Source: Jannaschia faecimaris
GTDB lineage: Bacteria > Pseudomonadota > Alphaproteobacteria > Rhodobacterales > Rhodobacteraceae
Length of the DNA stretch: 49,350 nt
Assembly: GCF_900107415.1 (NCBI RefSeq)
Contig: NZ_FNPX01000022.1
Span: 1 to 49,350 of the forward strand
Direction: 5' to 3'
The notes beneath the pieces are model-generated. The model was not told where the DNA came from, searched no databases, and was given only the letters and a program-made list of their open reading frames with translations. The position numbers and the translations under genes are program-made. Below, piece after piece: positions 7,736 to 16,214 of the stretch. Numbering within the stretch: the first letter of the stretch is position 1; each line of letters begins with the position of its first letter.

Positions 7736-8530
7736 ATGCGGATACGATCAGTGAACGACAGCATTGATCTTGCTGGTGTCCGCCGGCGCAAGATCGCGAA
7801 GATCGTCGAGGACCGTGGCTCAATAGGTGTTCGGGACCTCTCCGAGGAATTCGGAGTGTCCGACGTCACCATTCGGCGCGATCTGAGGGAGCTGGGCAAG
7901 CTGGGTGTCGTCACGCGGACGCATGGCGGCGTAATGATCAATTCAAGCATCCTGTCCGACTTGTCCAACGAGGAGCGAAAGTCGGTCGGCTCCGAGGAAA
8001 AAAGCCGGATCGGACAGGTGGCCATCGAAATGCTGTCTGACGAGGAGGTCGTGTTCCTCGACGCAGGAACAACGGCGCTCGCCGTCGCATCCTACGCCCA
8101 TCGCAGGCCGCAATGTCACTACGTCACCACCTGCCTCGGCGTGGCCAGTCAGCTGATGGGGCAGGATATCAAGAGCTTCTATATCATCGGCGGGGCTTAT
8201 CGCGGAACAAATGACTCGTTCACCGGAACGCTGGCCGTCTCAGCGCTTCGATCGCTGTCTTTCGATGTCTCGTTCCTGTGCTGTTCAGCAATTGACATCG
8301 AGCGGCGATCGATCTCGATCAGCGACGAAATCTACAGCCAAGTGCAAAAAGAGGCGATCGCCTCGTCGCGCCGAAATATCGTCGTCGCCCACCATGATAA
8401 GGTCTCCACCAAAGGCTTCGTGCACACGGCGGGTTTCGATCAATTGGACCGTATCATCACCGATTCCGGTCTTGATGAGGAAAGCCGTGCCCAAATGCAG
8501 CGCGCAAATATCGAGGTAATTTTGGCATGA
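7736..8530 (+). CDS. DeoR/GlpR-family repressor of the phosphodiester operon
   Basis: 264 residues. The N-terminal winged HTH (about residues 18-68) contains SIGVRDLSEEFGVSDVTIRR and THGGVM, the family signature. The C-terminal sugar-phosphate-sensing DeoRC domain has VVFLDAGTTALAVA, FYIIGGAYR and ISISDEIYSQVQKEAIA followed by VVAHHDK. DeoR-family effectors are usually phosphorylated sugars or polyols, which fits the rest of the operon. The usual D-x-S-K end of the sensor domain is altered to HHDKVS. No clear ribosome site precedes the ATG. Its stop overlaps the ATPase gene start (ATGA), so repressor and transporter are one transcription unit. Confidence 0.88.
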   Translation: MRIRSVNDSIDLAGVRRRKIAKIVEDRGSIGVRDLSEEFGVSDVTIRRDLRELGKLGVVTRTHGGVMINSSILSDLSNEERKSVGSEEKSRIGQVAIEMLSDEEVVFLDAGTTALAVASYAHRRPQCHYVTTCLGVASQLMGQDIKSFYIIGGAYRGTNDSFTGTLAVSALRSLSFDVSFLCCSAIDIERRSISISDEIYSQVQKEAIASSRRNIVVAHHDKVSTKGFVHTAGFDQLDRIITDSGLDEESRAQMQRANIEVILA

Positions 8531-9591
8531 GCGAGAGCGGCGTATCAATCGAGGTCCAAGGCCTGCGCAAAAGCTGGGGCGCGGTCGAAGTCCTCAAGGC
8601 TGTCGATTTCGGCATCGAGGCTGGGGGTTTCCTGACGCTACTCGGTCCTTCGGGGTGTGGTAAAAGTACGCTTCTGCGGCTGATCTGCGGGTTGGATGAA
8701 GTGAGCGGCGGACAGATCCTGATCGATGGAAAGGACGTCACCGGAAAGGCCGCGGCCGAGCGAAACCTGGGGATGGTTTTTCAGAACTATGCGCTGTTTC
8801 CGCATATGACGATTGAAGAGAATATTTCCTACGGGCTGAAAATCCGCAAGGTTCCGGCGGCTGAGAAGAAGAAGCAACTCGACCGGGTGGCCGAGCTGAT
8901 GGCCCTTGGCTCCCTGCTGGACCGCAGGCCGGGACAGTTGTCCGGGGGGCAACAGCAGCGGGTCGCCCTTGCGCGGGTTCTGGTTTCGGGTCGTCCGCTG
9001 GTGCTGATGGATGAACCGCTGTCCAACCTCGACGCCAAGCTGCGGGTCGAGATCCGCAGCGAGATCAGGTCACTCAACAAGAAGCTCGGGATTACGATCG
9101 TCTATGTGACCCACGACCAGAGCGAAGCCTTGTCGATGTCCGATCGCGTGGTCCTGATGAGCGCCGGCGAGGTGGCTCAGGTTGGTACACCCAAAGAGCT
9201 ATACGAACATCCCGCCAACACGTTTTCAGCGACCTTTATCGGAACGCCACCGACGAACATCCTGGATTCGTCCGAGGTCGAATTTCCCGCGGATCTTGGG
9301 GTCGCGGGCGGGCACAAGGTGACAGACTGCCAATTCGGGATCCGCCCCGAGAACCTGGGCTTCCCGGCTGAGGATCATGAATTTCGGGTCAAGGCGCGGG
9401 TTCAGAGCGTTGAATACGAGGGCAAGGTGTTTCTGATCCACCTGGTGACCGCCGCCGGTACGACGATGGTGCTGTCCTATTCGGGCGCTTCGGTGCCGCA
9501 GGAAGGCGAGGAAATCACGGTCGGTTGGGGGCGGGAGCAAACGCATCTGTTCTTGAAAAAGGACGGCAACGCGATCGCGATCGAACGATGA
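8527..9591 (+). CDS. ABC transporter ATPase, UgpC/MalK type
   Basis: 354-residue nucleotide-binding subunit of a carbohydrate/phosphodiester importer. Walker A GPSGCGKST is at residues 40-48, the Q-loop at Gln86, the signature LSGGQQQ at 138-144, Walker B VLMDEP at 159-164 and the H-loop at His196. The C-terminal roughly 110 residues form the OB-fold (TOBE) regulatory domain typical of MalK/UgpC ATPases. It overlaps the repressor gene by 4 bp, which is unusual because the ATPase precedes the binding protein and permeases here. It would energise the permeases encoded at 11025-12709. Confidence 0.9.
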   Translation: MSESGVSIEVQGLRKSWGAVEVLKAVDFGIEAGGFLTLLGPSGCGKSTLLRLICGLDEVSGGQILIDGKDVTGKAAAERNLGMVFQNYALFPHMTIEENISYGLKIRKVPAAEKKKQLDRVAELMALGSLLDRRPGQLSGGQQQRVALARVLVSGRPLVLMDEPLSNLDAKLRVEIRSEIRSLNKKLGITIVYVTHDQSEALSMSDRVVLMSAGEVAQVGTPKELYEHPANTFSATFIGTPPTNILDSSEVEFPADLGVAGGHKVTDCQFGIRPENLGFPAEDHEFRVKARVQSVEYEGKVFLIHLVTAAGTTMVLSYSGASVPQEGEEITVGWGREQTHLFLKKDGNAIAIER

Positions 9592-9640
9592 CCCAACGGG
9601 ATCTGGAGGATCCCAAAAAGTTAACACGGAGGAGGAATAC

Positions 9641-10927
9641 ATGACTTACAAAATTAATTCGGCGATGCCCTTGGTGGCAGGGGCCCTTTTGGGTGCCAGC
9701 GCAACCGGTCTGCACGCTGCTGACCTGGAGTTCTATTTTCCGGTCGGCGTTAACGCACCTGCGGTAGCGACGATCGAGGAGCTAACCAGCGAATGGGCAG
9801 CACAGAACCCCCAGCACAACGTGGAGGCGGTGTACGCGGGCAACTACGAAGAGACGACGACCAAGGCGCTGACCGCGGCTCAGGCCGGGGATCCGCCACA
9901 AGTGGCGGTTCTTCTGTCCATCGATCTGTTCACCCTGGTCGAAGAGGACGTCATTCTTCCGATCTCGGACATTGCTACCTCGGCCGAAGATCAGGCCTGG
10001 ATGGATGGTTTCTATCCGGCTTTCATGTCGGATGCGAAATTCGAGGGCAAAACCTACAGCATTCCGTTCCAGCGCTCGACGCCGGTGCTGTATTATAACA
10101 AGGATGCCTTCCGCGCTGCCGGCCTTGATCCGGAAACGCCCCCCAAGACCTGGGACGAGATGATCGAGATGGGCAAACAGCTGGTTGTAAAGGATGACAA
10201 CGGCAATGTGACGCAATGGGGCACGCGAATTCCCACGCTTGGTCTTGGCGGTGCGTGGTTGTTCGGCGGTCTGGTCGTGTCCAAAGGCGACGTGCTGACG
10301 ACCGAAACGGGAACCGAAGCCAGGATGAATACGCCGGCCACGGTCGCGTCTCTCGAATTTCTTCAGCAGCTGTCCGACGAAGGTGTGATGCAGCCGGGCG
10401 GCATATCCTGGGGCGACACACCGAAAGCGTTCCTCGAGGGCCAGACGGCTTCGATGTGGACTTCGACCGGTAACCTTGCCTTTGTAAAGGATAACGCGGA
10501 ATTCGACTGGGGCGTCGGCTTCCTGCCCGGCGGCGACGGTCCCGGCGCTCCGCTTGGCGGCGGCAACTTCTATATCTTCAGCGAAACCACGGACGAAGAA
10601 CGCGCCGCAGCCTTGGACTTCATCAAGTTCATGACCGCGCCGGAAAACGCCGCACGCTGGAGCATCGCAACCGGCTATGTCGCGCCGCGTCCGGATGCTT
10701 GGGAAACGCCCGAGATGAAGGCCTACGCCGAAGAGCTCCCCCAGGCGCTCGTGGCGCTTGATCAGTTGCCATATGCCCACCGCGAATTCGCTACCTTCCA
10801 GCGGGCAAAAGTCACGCAATACCTGGTTGATGCGATCGAAAGTGTGGTGACAGGCAACAACACTGCCGAGGCAGCGCTCGCCGAAGCGCAGGAGCAGGCT
10901 GACGAAGTGCTGAGTGAATACAAGTAG
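9641..10927 (+). CDS. Extracellular solute-binding protein, UgpB-like (family 1)
   Basis: 428 residues with a signal peptide (cleavage expected after GLHA near residue 26). Residues 146-155 (STPVLYYNKD) followed by AFRAAGLDPETPPKTW closely resemble E. coli UgpB, which binds glycerol-3-phosphate and glycerophosphodiesters. The segment that carries the UgpB ligand-contacting tryptophans differs here (QWGTRIPTLGLGGAWLF), so the ligand is probably related but not identical. A strong ribosome site (GGAGGAGG) precedes the ATG, and a large stem-loop follows the gene, consistent with production in excess over the permeases. A 6-bp hairpin sits at 9598-9614 just upstream. Confidence 0.88.
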   Translation: MTYKINSAMPLVAGALLGASATGLHAADLEFYFPVGVNAPAVATIEELTSEWAAQNPQHNVEAVYAGNYEETTTKALTAAQAGDPPQVAVLLSIDLFTLVEEDVILPISDIATSAEDQAWMDGFYPAFMSDAKFEGKTYSIPFQRSTPVLYYNKDAFRAAGLDPETPPKTWDEMIEMGKQLVVKDDNGNVTQWGTRIPTLGLGGAWLFGGLVVSKGDVLTTETGTEARMNTPATVASLEFLQQLSDEGVMQPGGISWGDTPKAFLEGQTASMWTSTGNLAFVKDNAEFDWGVGFLPGGDGPGAPLGGGNFYIFSETTDEERAAALDFIKFMTAPENAARWSIATGYVAPRPDAWETPEMKAYAEELPQALVALDQLPYAHREFATFQRAKVTQYLVDAIESVVTGNNTAEAALAEAQEQADEVLSEYK

Positions 10928-10960
10928 GGTCGTACCCGTCTTGTGAAGACCTCTGCTGAG

Positions 10961-10992
10961 CTCCGCGCGCCAACCCATTCCGGCGCGCGGAG
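10961..10992 (+). other. Intercistronic stem-loop after the binding-protein gene
   Basis: CTCCGCGCGCC pairs perfectly with GGCGCGCGGAG, an 11-bp stem with a 10-nt loop, and is not followed by a U-run. Lying between the binding-protein and permease genes it most likely stabilises the 3' end of the binding-protein message or partly attenuates read-through, as known for other binding-protein operons. Confidence 0.7.
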
Positions 10993-11024
10993 AGAACACC
11001 ACCCGTGAAGAGGAACGGAAAGCC

Positions 11025-11900
11025 ATGAATAAGCGACTTCCCCTTGGCCTTGGGTTTGTTCTACTGGTCTTGCCGTGTTCGCTGCTCGTTGCGTTCACGC
11101 ATTATCCCGCAGTCCGCGCATTCATAAACTCGCTCTGGAACAATGCCAGCTCGCGCCGACCGTCCCGTTTCGTAGGGTTCGAAAATTACGAGGCGATGAT
11201 CGCAGACGACAAGCTGATGCAGGTCCTTACAAACAGCGGTCTTTACGCGCTTGGCACCATTCCGCTAGCCATCTTCCTGTCGATCAGCATGGCCTTGTTG
11301 GTGAACTCCAAGTTCCCGGCCACGGGCCTGATGCGCCTGTCCTTCTTCTTGCCGACGATGCTGCCGCTGGTGGCGGTCGCGAATATCTGGCTGTTCTTTT
11401 ATGCGCCGGGCATCGGTCTCGCATCCCAGATGATGAACGCCATCGGCCTTCCGACGGTCAACTTCCTCGGCAGCACCGAAACATCGCTCGTGTCGATGAT
11501 GGTGGTTGCGGTCTGGAAAGAGGCTGGGCTGTTCATGATCTTCTACCTTGCTGCCCTTCAGGCGGTTCCCGAGAACCTGAAGGATGCGGCGCGCCTTGAA
11601 GGGGCGGGGCCGGTACGAGTGTTCTTTGACGTGATCTTCCCGCTGTTGCGCCCGACGACAATATTCGTTGCGGTTAACGCGCTGATCAACGCGTTCCGTC
11701 TGGTCGACCACATCATCGTCATGACCAGAGGTGGCCCTGATAATTCCAGCGCGCTGCTGCTTTTCTATATCTACGAAGTCACCTTCCGACAGAGAGACTT
11801 TGCCTATGGCGCGACGCTCACTGTTCTGATGGTCGCGATCCTGGGGGTTCTTGCAGCCTTCCAGTTCTGGGTTCTGGACAGAAAGACGCATTACCAATGA
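11025..11900 (+). CDS. ABC transporter permease, UgpA/MalF type
   Basis: 291 residues with about six membrane segments. The binding-protein-dependent transport (BPD) signature loop appears as DAARLEGAGPVRVFFDVIFP, the EAA motif that docks on the ATPase. It is the first permease of the heterodimeric channel and overlaps the second permease gene by 4 bp (ATGA). The ATG at 11025 follows a GAAGAGGAACGGA stretch that can serve as ribosome site. Confidence 0.9.
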   Translation: MNKRLPLGLGFVLLVLPCSLLVAFTHYPAVRAFINSLWNNASSRRPSRFVGFENYEAMIADDKLMQVLTNSGLYALGTIPLAIFLSISMALLVNSKFPATGLMRLSFFLPTMLPLVAVANIWLFFYAPGIGLASQMMNAIGLPTVNFLGSTETSLVSMMVVAVWKEAGLFMIFYLAALQAVPENLKDAARLEGAGPVRVFFDVIFPLLRPTTIFVAVNALINAFRLVDHIIVMTRGGPDNSSALLLFYIYEVTFRQRDFAYGATLTVLMVAILGVLAAFQFWVLDRKTHYQ

Positions 11901-12709
11901 CCAAGGGCTTGAACAGAATATTGATGACCACCCTGGCCTTTGTTCTGGCCGGTCTGTGGGGGCTTCCCTTCCTCTATTCGGTGTGGACCGCGTTCCACGA
12001 GGAGAAATATTCCGCCAATTTCAAATGGAACGCTCCGTTGACGTTGGAGAATTTCGTCGAGGCCTGGAATGCCGCGCCTTTTGCGCTGTATTTCGTGAAC
12101 ACGTTCATCCTGATCACGATCGTGATCGTCGCGAATTTCATTTTGTGCACTTTGGTGGCATATGCCTTCGTGCGATATCGGTTCAGATGGGCGGGTTTTG
12201 CCTTCGCTCTGGTGATGGTGCAGCTTCTGATCTCGCCCGAAATCCTGATCGTCGAGAACTACCTGACGCTGTCAAGCATCGGCCTGACCGACACGATTAT
12301 CGGAATCGCGCTGCCATATCTGAATTCGGCCTTCGGAATCTTCCTATTGCGCCAAACCTTCATGAGTGTGCCCAAATCGCTTGACGAGGCGGCGCAGCTT
12401 GAAGGGGCCGGGGCGTGGCGGGTGTTGTGGAACGTATATGTTCCGCTCGCAAAGCCGGTCTATCTGGCCTACGGGCTGGTCTCGATCAGCTTCCACTGGA
12501 ACAACTTCCTGTGGCCCCTCATCGTCACCAATTCCCCCGAGGTGCGTCCTGTGACCGTCGGTCTGAGCGTTTTCGCCACTGTGGAAAGCGGGGTCGAATG
12601 GTCCCTCGTTAACGCGGCGACGCTGATGACGACTGCGCCGCTGATTATCGCCTTCCTTATCTTCCAACGCCAGTTCGTCGCGAACTTCATGCGGGCCGGG
12701 ATCAAGTAG
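11897..12709 (+). CDS. ABC transporter permease, UgpE/MalG type
   Basis: 270-residue second permease. Six hydrophobic segments are visible, and the EAA loop reads EAAQLEGAGAWRVLWNVYVP. It starts within the stop of the previous permease gene, so translation is coupled. With the ATPase at 8527 and the binding protein at 9641 it completes an importer of the CUT1 class. The C-terminal end (FVANFMRAGIK) is the usual MalG-type ending in GxxK. Confidence 0.9.
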   Translation: MTKGLNRILMTTLAFVLAGLWGLPFLYSVWTAFHEEKYSANFKWNAPLTLENFVEAWNAAPFALYFVNTFILITIVIVANFILCTLVAYAFVRYRFRWAGFAFALVMVQLLISPEILIVENYLTLSSIGLTDTIIGIALPYLNSAFGIFLLRQTFMSVPKSLDEAAQLEGAGAWRVLWNVYVPLAKPVYLAYGLVSISFHWNNFLWPLIVTNSPEVRPVTVGLSVFATVESGVEWSLVNAATLMTTAPLIIAFLIFQRQFVANFMRAGIK

Positions 12710-12754
12710 ACCAAAGTATTTGCGTCAGCCTCGCTGTCCGCAGTGGAGAAACCC

Positions 12755-13558
12755 ATGCGATTTGCCCATCTGAGCGACCTACATATCGGCCAGACCCCGG
12801 TTCCCGGGGTTTTGGACGACGCGGTCACAATCGTCGAGCAGATCGTGCGGGATGTCAGGCGGATCAGCGAAGTCCTGGATTTCATCGTGGTCTCGGGCGA
12901 CATGACGGAAGATGCTGAATTGGCTTCGTTCCGACAGTTTGAGGATCTGTTCGCGACGATTGGGTTGCCCGTCTACACAGTGCCCGGCAATCATGACGGT
13001 CCTGCCGGATACTACCGGTGCCTTGATCGATCCGAAACGCTGTCGAATTGGGACATCACTAGTCAGGTCGTCGAATTGCAGGATCTGCGGCTGATCGGGA
13101 TCGACACCTGTATCGAAGGTGAAACGACTGGCCGGGTTGACTCCAAGGCGATGACCCTGATCGAACGCCAGGTCGCGCGTCGCGACGCCCCGCCGCTGAT
13201 CATCGTGATGCACCATCCGCCGATCATGCCGGGCCTGCGGGATTTTGATGCCGTGGCGCGCCTCGATGGTGCGGCCGAGTTGCATGAAATCCTGCGGCGG
13301 GCGGGCACACCGCAGACAATCCTTTCGGGCCATGTGCATCGCCCCTATCAGGCCCGGAGCAATAATGCGGCCTGCTTCGTCGCAGGAAGTCCGACTAGCG
13401 CCTTTACCTCGGATCTGCCTTTCGGTGCGTCGCCGATCCGACTGAAAGGTCTTCAGGATTTCTACTTCGTTCACGAGGTTGACCAAGGCGGTCGCCACGT
13501 CGTCACGCCGCAACACTATTCTTATGGGAACGCGACGCAGGTCGGGGCCTCGTCATGA
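12755..13558 (+). CDS. Metallophosphoesterase, class III / GpdQ-like phosphodiesterase
   Basis: 267-residue calcineurin-like enzyme with a full set of metal-binding motifs: D-x-H (Asp8, His10), GDMTE (48-52), GNHD (78-81), HHPP (153-156) and GHVH (192-195). This is the arrangement of the cyclic-nucleotide/glycerophosphodiester phosphodiesterases CpdA and GpdQ, which cleave phosphodiesters to a monoester and an alcohol. There is no signal peptide, so it acts on imported substrate in the cytoplasm. The start at 12755 is preferred to the GTG at 12743 because GGAG lies 8 nt upstream and MRFAHLSDLH is the normal N-terminus. Its stop overlaps the next gene (ATGA). Confidence 0.88.
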   Translation: MRFAHLSDLHIGQTPVPGVLDDAVTIVEQIVRDVRRISEVLDFIVVSGDMTEDAELASFRQFEDLFATIGLPVYTVPGNHDGPAGYYRCLDRSETLSNWDITSQVVELQDLRLIGIDTCIEGETTGRVDSKAMTLIERQVARRDAPPLIIVMHHPPIMPGLRDFDAVARLDGAAELHEILRRAGTPQTILSGHVHRPYQARSNNAACFVAGSPTSAFTSDLPFGASPIRLKGLQDFYFVHEVDQGGRHVVTPQHYSYGNATQVGASS

Positions 13559-14385
13559 CGCTGACCACCCGGCAGACCGACGACCTGATCGAGGCCGTGC
13601 GCGACACCGGACGAAAAGAGATCATGCCGCATTTCCGGAACCTTGCCCCCTTGAGCGTCGGGACCAAGGCAGATGCGAAGGATCTGGTCACCGAAGCTGA
13701 CCGGGCGGCGGAGATTGCGATCGCGACCGCGGTGGCGAATATCCTGCCGCAGGCGTCGATCGTTGGGGAAGAAGCTGTGGCCGAGCATCCGGCGACCCTC
13801 GATGCGATTGGAACCTCCGGCACCTGCGTTGTCATTGACCCGATCGATGGCACCGGGAATTTTGTCGAGGGCCTTGCCGTGTTCGGAACGATCCTGGCGG
13901 TGGTCCATAATGGCGAGACGATATTTGGGCTGCTCTATGATCCGGTGCTTGATGACTGGATTTGCGCGACCCGTGGTGAAGGTGCGTTTTACGCCAATGA
14001 TACCAAGGCCCCGACCTCCGTTGCACCACGGCCCGCGCGACCGCTCGGAACCGCCAAGGGTTTTTTGTCGCTCGACAATTATCCGGCAACGGACCGGGCA
14101 GATATCCTGCGCAAGTTCGACCCTGTTTATCAGATTCGGGATATCCGGTGCTCCTGCCATGAATACCGGCTTGTTGCGTCGGGGCAGGCTGATTTCCTCA
14201 GGTCATGTTCATTGAATCCTTGGGATCACGCCGCAGGGCTCCTCATCCTACAGGAGGCCGGCGGATGGGCCAGAGTCGGGGGGGACCGGCGCTACGTGCC
14301 AACCCTGCGCGAAGGCCATGTTATCGCGGCAAGTTGTGAACAGGTTGCCAATGGGGTCAGGGAGCTGTCCGTTGGGTTGCCGTGA
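13555..14385 (+). CDS. Inositol-monophosphatase-family phosphatase
   Basis: 276 residues of the IMPase/FIG superfamily. Metal-site motifs are GEE (71-73), DPIDGT (95-100) and WDHAAG near residue 220. Members hydrolyse small phosphomonoesters such as inositol, sugar or histidinol phosphates, and one relative (AccG) dephosphorylates arabinose-2-phosphate in agrocinopine catabolism. Translationally coupled to the phosphodiesterase, it is well placed to remove phosphate from one product of diester cleavage. The actual substrate cannot be assigned from sequence. Confidence 0.88.
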   Translation: MTLTTRQTDDLIEAVRDTGRKEIMPHFRNLAPLSVGTKADAKDLVTEADRAAEIAIATAVANILPQASIVGEEAVAEHPATLDAIGTSGTCVVIDPIDGTGNFVEGLAVFGTILAVVHNGETIFGLLYDPVLDDWICATRGEGAFYANDTKAPTSVAPRPARPLGTAKGFLSLDNYPATDRADILRKFDPVYQIRDIRCSCHEYRLVASGQADFLRSCSLNPWDHAAGLLILQEAGGWARVGGDRRYVPTLREGHVIAASCEQVANGVRELSVGLP

Positions 14386-14492
14386 CGAAACACGGAAGGG
14401 TGCAAGTGCCTTCTCAGGTTAAGGTGAATTTTGCGCGACCTGGGCGAGCGAGGCGCTGTGTCAGGATTTCGCCGCCGCACATTGAGGACTGA

Positions 14493-16151
14493 ATGTTAGA
14501 AAACTCGCTCTACGTCCTGCTCAACCTGGCAAGTGCCGCGGCGCTGCTGATCTGGTCCGTCCGACTTGTGCGAACCGGATTCGAACGCGCGTTCGGGGGC
14601 CAGTTGCGCCATTGGCTGCGCTTGTCCACGTCCGGCCGCCTCAGCGCTGCGGGGTGCGGTGCCGGGGCGGCCATCCTGCTGCAAAGCTCGACTGCGGTGG
14701 CGGTTCTCATGGCGGGGTTCGTGTCGGCAGGCACGATCGGTGCCGTTGCAGGCCTTGCCATCCTGCTGGGGGCCGATCTTGGATCGGCTATCGTCACGCA
14801 GCTTTTGAATTCTTCGCTGTCGTTGGTTGCGCCGGTTCTGCTGTTGGGCGGTGTGGTGATTTTCCTGCGAAGCAGCAGTCGGCGACTGCGCCAGATCGGG
14901 CGCATCCTGATCGGGCTGGCACTTTTGTTCATGTCGCTGGACCTGATCCGCGCAGCAAGCCATCCACTGATCGAAAGCGCGCAGAGCCAGACAATCATCC
15001 TCTATCTCGCCGATGAAACGGCTGCGGCCTTCCTGGTGGCCGCGATCTTCGCATGGCTGGTGCATTCCAGCGTTGCTGCCGTCCTTCTGTTCGTGACGAT
15101 GGCGGGGCAGGGGATCATGCCGGTCGAGGCGACTTTCGCGATGGTGCTTGGTGCCAACCTGGGCGGCTCCTTCATCGCCTTGGTGCTGACGCTTAAATCG
15201 AATGTCATGGTTCGGCGGGCGGTCACGGCCAATCTTGTATTGCGCGGGGGCGGTGCAGCAGGCCTTCTATACGTCCTTTCGGTCTTTCCGAACCTGTCAT
15301 CCTTTCTGGGGTCGGAGCCGGCCCAGCAATCCTTGAACCTGCATCTTGCGTTCAACGGGCTGTTGCTGATCCTGTGTCTCCCGCTAATCGGACCAATTTT
15401 TCGCGTTGCCTCTTTCATTATTCGGGACAGTGAAACCGATACCGAGATCGGTGCGAAAAGCAGCGCCCTTGATCCTGCCGCTCTCTCGCAACCCAAGCGC
15501 GCGTTTTCCTGCGCGGTCAGGGAATTGGTGCATATCGGGGGGCGCGTGGAAGCCATGCACCGGAATGTTCTGCCGCTGTTTGAACACTTCGATGAAATGG
15601 CGGCGCGGACAATCCGGAGCGAAAACGAAGATGTTGCGCAGCGTTCGCTCAAGCTACGGATCTATCTGGCAAGCATTCGTGGCAAGAATGCCGAAGACGA
15701 GATCGGGACACGGGCCATCGAACTTGCCGGTATCGCGGCCAACCTGGAATCCGCAGCTGACATGATTTCCCGTAAGATGGTCATGCACGCCGAAACGATG
15801 AACCTCGAAAGCCTCAAGTTCTCGAAGGACGGCTGGGGGGATTTGACGATGTTCCATGACACCGTATACCGCAACGTTCAGCTGTCGATCTCGGTCCTGA
15901 TGGCCGAAGATCCATCGCTGGCACGCTCCTTGGTCGAGCAGAAAGAGACCGTGCGCGAAATCGCGCAACGGCTTGAAAAACAGCACCTCTACCGACTGAA
16001 GCAGGGCCTTTCCGAGTCGATCGAGACAAGCAGCATTCACCTGGACCTGCTGCGGGCACTCAAGTCCGTGAATACGAACTTCGCCATGATCGCGTATCCC
16101 CTCCTGCGCGACAGCGGGGAGTTGCTTGGTAGCAGGTTGGCGGTGAACTGA
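14493..16151 (+). CDS. Na/Pi cotransporter (NptA/YjbB type) with a PhoU-like C-terminal domain
   Basis: 552 residues. The membrane half (about 1-330) contains two inverted Na_Pi_cotrans repeats, with QSSTA at 64-68 and a weaker HSSVAAV near 192. The cytoplasmic C-terminal part (from about 350) is helical and PhoU-like. The E. coli relative YjbB has been reported to export phosphate when internal phosphate is high. In this operon, where a phosphodiesterase and a phosphatase liberate phosphate in the cytoplasm, export is the sensible direction. The 107-bp gap from the phosphatase gene shows no obvious terminator, so co-transcription is likely. Confidence 0.85.
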   Translation: MLENSLYVLLNLASAAALLIWSVRLVRTGFERAFGGQLRHWLRLSTSGRLSAAGCGAGAAILLQSSTAVAVLMAGFVSAGTIGAVAGLAILLGADLGSAIVTQLLNSSLSLVAPVLLLGGVVIFLRSSSRRLRQIGRILIGLALLFMSLDLIRAASHPLIESAQSQTIILYLADETAAAFLVAAIFAWLVHSSVAAVLLFVTMAGQGIMPVEATFAMVLGANLGGSFIALVLTLKSNVMVRRAVTANLVLRGGGAAGLLYVLSVFPNLSSFLGSEPAQQSLNLHLAFNGLLLILCLPLIGPIFRVASFIIRDSETDTEIGAKSSALDPAALSQPKRAFSCAVRELVHIGGRVEAMHRNVLPLFEHFDEMAARTIRSENEDVAQRSLKLRIYLASIRGKNAEDEIGTRAIELAGIAANLESAADMISRKMVMHAETMNLESLKFSKDGWGDLTMFHDTVYRNVQLSISVLMAEDPSLARSLVEQKETVREIAQRLEKQHLYRLKQGLSESIETSSIHLDLLRALKSVNTNFAMIAYPLLRDSGELLGSRLAVN

Positions 16152-16214
16152 GCGGTGCATTGAAATGGATGGAACCGACGACGGAAGACGACCGAAACAA
16201 AAGGGCCGCAGGAC

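Noticed and set aside
9782-11098. Long minus-strand frame (over 430 codons) opposite the UgpB-like gene
   Set aside because: It lies wholly antisense to a well-supported gene, has no family motifs and is explained by high third-position GC.
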